33,696 nt of DNA, taken from contig CANJJY010000002.1 of the NCBI GenBank assembly GCA_947474445.1, forward strand, positions 1-33,696, given 5' to 3'. Numbering within the stretch: the stretch's first letter is position 1; each line of letters starts with the position of its first letter. The notes under the pieces are model-generated. The model was given only the letters and a program-made list of their open reading frames with translations. It did no database searches and was not told the origin of the DNA. Made by a program: the position numbers and the translations under genes. Positions 29,607-33,696 of this stretch are shown in pieces. The stretch is from Oligoflexaceae bacterium (GTDB lineage Bacteria; Bdellovibrionota_B; Oligoflexia; Oligoflexales; Oligoflexaceae).

Positions 29607-31841
29607 ATGCAACTATCTGACACCACTGGCCTTGAGGTCCTGCAGGGCGAACTGCAAAAAATTTCCTATCAAAACGTGGATAACGGCTGGACCGTGGTCC
29701 GCATGCGCTGTGACGAAAAAGAAGTGCCCATCACTGTCGTAGGCCATTTTGGTCAAATGACGATAGGCGAGTATTATGAGCTGCATGGAGAATGGGTTCA
29801 GCACGCCAACTACGGGAGGCAGTTTAAGGTCAGTCGTTGGGCGCAGATCTATCCCCATAGCCTTGCCGGCATCCTCAGATATCTTAAGTCAGGGATAATA
29901 CGGGGGATTGGTGATAAAACCGCCGAACGTATCCTGACCCACTTCGGTCACGCCACCCTGGAAATCCTCGATAAAGACCCGGATCGACTCCTAGAAATCC
30001 CTAAAATCGGTCGCAAAAAGAAGCAGGACATCCTCAAATCCTGGAACGAGAGAAAGAGGTTTCGCGAAGCCGAGATCTTTCTGAGTACACATGGGATCAG
30101 TCCGACTTTCATTAGTAAAATCGTTCGCATTTATGGTGAGCGAGCGCCACAGTTGATCCAAGAAGATCCTTATCGCTTGGCGCGTGATATCGCCGGCATC
30201 GGATTTTTGAGTGCCGATCAGATTGCCATGAATCTTGGAACTCCCGCTGATTCACCCATGCGGATCCGGGCAGCTCTTACCCACCAGCTTGAGGTCGCGG
30301 AAGAAAACGGGCATTGCTTCCAAACGCGTCCGCAACTCCGCGATGCGCTGGCTGTCCTTTTGAAATTGCCGCAGGTCAGTATCGAAGCGGCGATGGAAGA
30401 GACTCTCTCAGACCTGACCGAGCAGGGAACCATCGCTTTTGATGAAGTAAGAACCGAGGACGGGCAGATTCTCGATATCTATTATAGCGCTCGCACCTTC
30501 GCCGCAGAAGACATGGTAGCCCGCGGCATCGCAGATCTGCTCAAGACCAAATTCGAAGCAGAACCGGAGGACAGGATCTTAAGGTACCTGCAAAGTTATG
30601 CCGAAATTTCCGGCCAGCCGTTTTCACCGGAGCAGCTCGATGCCGTGCGGAAATCAGTCAGTCATCGCGTCTTTGTCTTGACCGGTGGCCCTGGTGTTGG
30701 AAAAACGACGACGGCCAACGCGATCATTCGACTGCTATTGAAAATGCGCAAATCCGTAGCGCTGGCTGCACCGACCGGTCGCGCTGCACAGAGGCTCTCG
30801 GAAGTGGCTGCCATTGGAGCCAAGACCATCCATCGCTTGCTTGAATGGTCGGCTGCCGAACACACCTTTCTTCGTGATGAGACGACTCCGCTCGATGCCC
30901 AAGTGATTATCATCGACGAAGCTTCGATGCTCGACATTCACCTGGCTGCCGCTCTCATCCGCGCTTTACCGCGCGACGCACAGCTTATTTTTATCGGTGA
31001 CGTCGACCAACTCCCGTCCGTTGGACCTGGCAACGTCCTGCGCGATCTGATCGAGTCTGGGGTCGTTCCCTTCACCAAGTTGAGTCAAATATTTAGGCAG
31101 GCCGCCGGGTCTTCCATCGTACAGGTCGCTCACCAGATCAATCGGGGCGAGATGCCGAACTTTGTCGACCATGCGGCTTCCGATTGCCAGTTTATTGCGA
31201 TAGAAGATGCAAGTCATATCCGGGAAGTAATCAAGAGCCTCGTTCATCAGACTCTTCCTGAGCGTGGCTCCTATGATCCTCTGCGCGACATTCAAGTTCT
31301 CACTCCCATGAACCGGGGACCGCTGGGCACCTACCAGCTCAATCAAGAACTCCAAGAGCTTTTGAATCCTCAGGGCAACCGCGGCGAGAAACTTGACACA
31401 GACGTGGTCACCTTGCGGCCTGGCGACAAAGTCATACAGACCGTGAATAACTATGAACTCAATGTTTTTAACGGTGATATAGGTTTCGTCGAACACGCTG
31501 GATTTGATGGAGGGCAGGTGCTCGTCAACTTTGGCGACAGAAAAGTGAGTTACGCCAAAGACGATGCCTATGATTTGAAGCTCGCTTATTCGATCACCAT
31601 CCACAAATCGCAGGGCAGTGAATTTCCTGTGGTGATCATCCCCGTCAGCATGCAGCACTATATCATGTTGCAGCGCAATTTGATTTACACGGCGATCACC
31701 CGGGCGCGGCGCCTCGTAATCTTAGTCGGCACCACCGCGGCCCTCGCTCAAGCGATCAAAACCCAAACGAGCCTCAAGCGTCAGACACATCTCATTACCC
31801 GCCTCGTCCAATGCAGTCGCCCGCGGGCGTCGGACGGATGA
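29607..31841 (+). CDS. recD2: RecD2-type ATP-dependent DNA helicase
   Basis: A 744-residue SF1B 5'-3' helicase of the RecD2/TraA group. The N-terminal extension (about 1-310) has an OB-like start (LEVLQGELQKISYQNVDNGWTVVRM) and helix-hairpin-helix segments SGIIRGIGDKTAERIL, IPKIGRKKKQDIL and IAGIGFLSADQIA, which distinguish RecD2 from RecBCD RecD. The motor has Walker A Lys366 in GGPGVGKTT, Walker B IIIDEASMLD, GDVDQLPSVGPGNVL, a LSQIFRQ motif III/IV region, and a UvrD-like C-terminal end AYSITIHKSQGSEFPVVIIP and YTAITRARRLVILVG. No recB or recC is nearby. It probably acts in DNA repair and replication-fork maintenance. It is followed 63 nt later by the GT39-like gene. Confidence 0.96.
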   Translation: MQLSDTTGLEVLQGELQKISYQNVDNGWTVVRMRCDEKEVPITVVGHFGQMTIGEYYELHGEWVQHANYGRQFKVSRWAQIYPHSLAGILRYLKSGIIRGIGDKTAERILTHFGHATLEILDKDPDRLLEIPKIGRKKKQDILKSWNERKRFREAEIFLSTHGISPTFISKIVRIYGERAPQLIQEDPYRLARDIAGIGFLSADQIAMNLGTPADSPMRIRAALTHQLEVAEENGHCFQTRPQLRDALAVLLKLPQVSIEAAMEETLSDLTEQGTIAFDEVRTEDGQILDIYYSARTFAAEDMVARGIADLLKTKFEAEPEDRILRYLQSYAEISGQPFSPEQLDAVRKSVSHRVFVLTGGPGVGKTTTANAIIRLLLKMRKSVALAAPTGRAAQRLSEVAAIGAKTIHRLLEWSAAEHTFLRDETTPLDAQVIIIDEASMLDIHLAAALIRALPRDAQLIFIGDVDQLPSVGPGNVLRDLIESGVVPFTKLSQIFRQAAGSSIVQVAHQINRGEMPNFVDHAASDCQFIAIEDASHIREVIKSLVHQTLPERGSYDPLRDIQVLTPMNRGPLGTYQLNQELQELLNPQGNRGEKLDTDVVTLRPGDKVIQTVNNYELNVFNGDIGFVEHAGFDGGQVLVNFGDRKVSYAKDDAYDLKLAYSITIHKSQGSEFPVVIIPVSMQHYIMLQRNLIYTAITRARRLVILVGTTAALAQAIKTQTSLKRQTHLITRLVQCSRPRASDG

Positions 31842-31904
31842 AGGCTCATCTTGTCATCTCCGTATGTGCGGGGAAGAATGTTCTCAGCGTAGGAGTAAAT
31901 ATTT

Positions 31905-33554
31905 GTGAATGAGCGCAGGCTGTGGCCTTGGACTTTGCTATTCGTCTTCGTCCTCACCCTAGTTCGCTTCGTCAACGCGGCTTGGCTTCCGCCCATCCAG
32001 GACGAGGCTTATTACTTTTATTGGAGTCGCTTTCTCGATTGGGGCTATTTCGATCATCCCCCACTCGTTGCCTGGATCGCCTCCTTGATCAATATTTGGC
32101 CGAGTTCGATGCTCGCAGCACGCTTTGGAACCCTGGTTTTGAGTCTTCTGGCGCTGCCTCTTCTCATCAGTTTTTTTCGCCTGTCAGGTCTCGACTCAAG
32201 GCGTTCGCGTGCCATCGCTCTAGTCCTGACGACGGCCAATCTCGGTGGCATTTTGCTGGGCTATATCACGACGCCTGATATCCCTTTGATTTTTTGCTGG
32301 ATCGCCGCCCTTCACGAGGCTAGTCATGCCCTAGTTCGCGATCCCCGGCGGTGGCTCAGCGCTGGCTTCTTCACCGGACTCGGCATCATGGGCAAATACA
32401 CGATGGTCCTGATCGGCCCGGTTTTTCTCATCGCACTCCTCTATCATCCAAAGAAGCTTCGTCAGATATGGCCTTATCTTGGGGGGCTCGTCGCAGTTCT
32501 CACCTTACTGCCCCACATCTTTTGGTTAGCTGACAATGATTGGATCACTCTGCGCTTTCAGTTCGGCCGCGGTTTAAAGAGCGAGTACGGTGTTGCGATG
32601 CAGATGGCGAGTGACCTGCCCGGCGCTGTCAAGGCACCTGCCGATGGCATCGAATCGCGCCTCGCCCAATATTTCAAACTCCCCGAGGATGAAATAGCAA
32701 AGCCGCGTCCAAAGCCCAGCGGCTTCAAGCGCTGGACGCAAGGCGTCGGCGATTATATCGGCGGACAAGTGGCCATTTGGGGATTTCTCTTGATTCCTAT
32801 CGGCCATGCGTTCTGGCAAAGGCGAGGTAAACATAAGCAGCAGACAGCCAGCTGGTCCCATCCTGCCCTGCGAGCACTGGCTTGGGCCGGTGCCTTAGTC
32901 CCACTTCTCTTATTCGGACTGATCAGCCCTGTTCAACATGTCGAGACCAACTGGCCCGCCATGTACGTCATCGGCGCCGCTTTATGTCTCGCGCATTCCC
33001 TGCGTTTCGATCCGCGCCTTCTCGTCTATGCGGCCGGTGCCAATCTTTTTTTGAGTCTCTTGGTGACGGGATATACCTACCAGCCTTTCTTAAACAAAAG
33101 TCCCCACAAGGATCGTCTGCTTAAAGAAACCCATGGGTATCGCGACCTGGCCGCGAGCCTTTCGCGCCTCGATCATCCCCTCTTTCTCGACACCTATCAA
33201 AACGTATCTCAAATAGCTTTCTATGAGCCGCATCTCCTGGTCCAGCAGTGGCCCGGCATCGCGCGAACCTCTGAACTCCTGCGACGCCCCGAAATGAATC
33301 CTTTGCCCTGGCTTCTCCTGCAAACCCAGGGATCGTTCTATCTTCTCAGCGACAATTTTATTCCACCGCACATTCCTGGTGCCACGCTGAGCGAGGTATC
33401 AGAAATTCTCGACTGTTTCCAAGACGGAATCATCATTACGCGCTTCGACGCCGATCGGAGCTATGTACGCCCCTGCGAAAAACGCATCCACCGGTGGACT
33501 TTATCGCAGTACAAAATTGAAAGTCTCCAAGTCCCTTCTTTCCCTGCTCAGTAG
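31905..33554 (+). CDS. GT39/ArnT-like membrane glycosyltransferase
   Basis: The 549-residue product is a multi-span inner-membrane GT-C glycosyltransferase that would move a sugar from a lipid-phosphate carrier to an envelope acceptor. The first periplasmic loop carries the signature: Asp33-Glu34 in QDEAYYFYWSR and DWGYFDHPPLVAW (Asp50), the catalytic acidic residues of GT39/GT83 enzymes. About eight to ten hydrophobic helices follow, including LLISFFRLSG, FFTGLGIMGKYTMVLIGPVFLIALLY and LVPLLLFGLISPVQHVETNWPAMYVIGAAL, then a soluble periplasmic C-terminal part from about 400. The GTG start at 31905 is 9 nt after AGGAG. Acceptor (lipid A, protein or polysaccharide) cannot be determined. Confidence 0.9.
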   Translation: MNERRLWPWTLLFVFVLTLVRFVNAAWLPPIQDEAYYFYWSRFLDWGYFDHPPLVAWIASLINIWPSSMLAARFGTLVLSLLALPLLISFFRLSGLDSRRSRAIALVLTTANLGGILLGYITTPDIPLIFCWIAALHEASHALVRDPRRWLSAGFFTGLGIMGKYTMVLIGPVFLIALLYHPKKLRQIWPYLGGLVAVLTLLPHIFWLADNDWITLRFQFGRGLKSEYGVAMQMASDLPGAVKAPADGIESRLAQYFKLPEDEIAKPRPKPSGFKRWTQGVGDYIGGQVAIWGFLLIPIGHAFWQRRGKHKQQTASWSHPALRALAWAGALVPLLLFGLISPVQHVETNWPAMYVIGAALCLAHSLRFDPRLLVYAAGANLFLSLLVTGYTYQPFLNKSPHKDRLLKETHGYRDLAASLSRLDHPLFLDTYQNVSQIAFYEPHLLVQQWPGIARTSELLRRPEMNPLPWLLLQTQGSFYLLSDNFIPPHIPGATLSEVSEILDCFQDGIIITRFDADRSYVRPCEKRIHRWTLSQYKIESLQVPSFPAQ

Positions 33555-33594
33555 GTAGGTAGAGAGGAAATTGAGGCCTTTTTTGATGGCGAGA

Positions 33595-33696
33595 TTATTC
33601 GCGGAAAAAGCCGACGTAGATGTCCTGCTGAAACTTCTCGGGAAGGGGTGCGGAGAGCTGTCCATCCGCCAAAAACTGACGAATCGCATAGCGTGA
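33595..33696 (-). CDS. C-terminal end of an unidentified protein (5' part outside window)
   Basis: The minus strand reads through the right edge in one frame for 33 codons, ending at TAA 33595-33597. The peptide begins SRYAIRQFLADGQL and ends DIYVGFFRE. It looks like a real protein C-terminus: amphipathic, with an RxFLxDG segment and a terminal YVGFFRE. Other frames contain unlikely compositions. I do not recognise the family. It converges on the glycosyltransferase gene, leaving 40 bp between stop codons with no clear terminator. Confidence 0.6.
   Translation of the reverse strand, partial: SRYAIRQFLADGQLSAPLPEKFQQDIYVGFFRE

Noticed and set aside
33501..33689. 62-codon minus-strand open frame starting near the right edge
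   Set aside because: It overlaps the glycosyltransferase 3' end and has unlikely Ser/Arg-rich composition; the neighbouring frame ending at 33595 reads like a genuine protein end.

Overview
The window looks like the chromosome of a Gram-negative bacterium with moderate GC. It encodes a Tol envelope system, TatC, several lipoproteins, probable outer-membrane proteins and a lipid-linked-sugar type glycosyltransferase. Many secreted or lipidated proteins of no common family, together with this mix of housekeeping genes, would fit the Bdellovibrionota/Oligoflexia or another deltaproteobacteria-like lineage. That placement is an inference from gene content only; there is no rRNA gene here. I saw no tRNA, rRNA, CRISPR array, prophage or transposase gene.

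Layout. Positions 1-3044 (minus) hold tolQ-tolR-tolA-tolB, with tolB running off the left edge. Positions 3229-7983 (plus) hold a biotin operon, bioB-bioF-bioDA, where dethiobiotin synthetase and DAPA aminotransferase are one fused protein, followed by a GreA/GreB-like gene. Positions 8137-13316 are an accessory region of secreted proteins: a transglutaminase-elicitor-like lipoprotein, a kelch-type protein, a collagen-like protein with 95 uninterrupted Gly-X-Y triplets, and an SH3-domain lipoprotein. Positions 13327-18877 hold a hybrid histidine kinase, a GH1-like glycosidase plus SDR oxidoreductase pair, a lipoprotein and a small protein with a very acidic tail. Positions 19108-24589 hold a probable outer-membrane protein, an EVE-domain protein, and a tight polA-tatC-barrel-like gene run. 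Positions 25037-27781 encode two M16 peptidase-family proteins, the first with the zinc site and the second without it. Then come a protein with three identically spaced zinc-finger-like units, hpf, recD2, a GT39-type glycosyltransferase, and the C-terminal end of an unknown protein at the right edge.

The strongest non-gene signal is a pair of about 240-bp palindromic elements at 24724-24964 and 28634-28869. They are roughly 90% identical by eye, have 23-bp terminal inverted repeats and nested internal arms, contain no convincing gene, and are each flanked by an 8-9 bp direct repeat. That is what a non-autonomous mobile element (MITE-like) leaves behind. Copy 1 sits inside an older 23-nt inverted repeat. 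Copy 2 appears to have inserted between the zinc-finger-like gene and its terminator. These elements are the best candidate here for something undescribed. The transglutaminase-like lipoprotein, the collagen-like protein and the three-finger protein are the best gene-level candidates.
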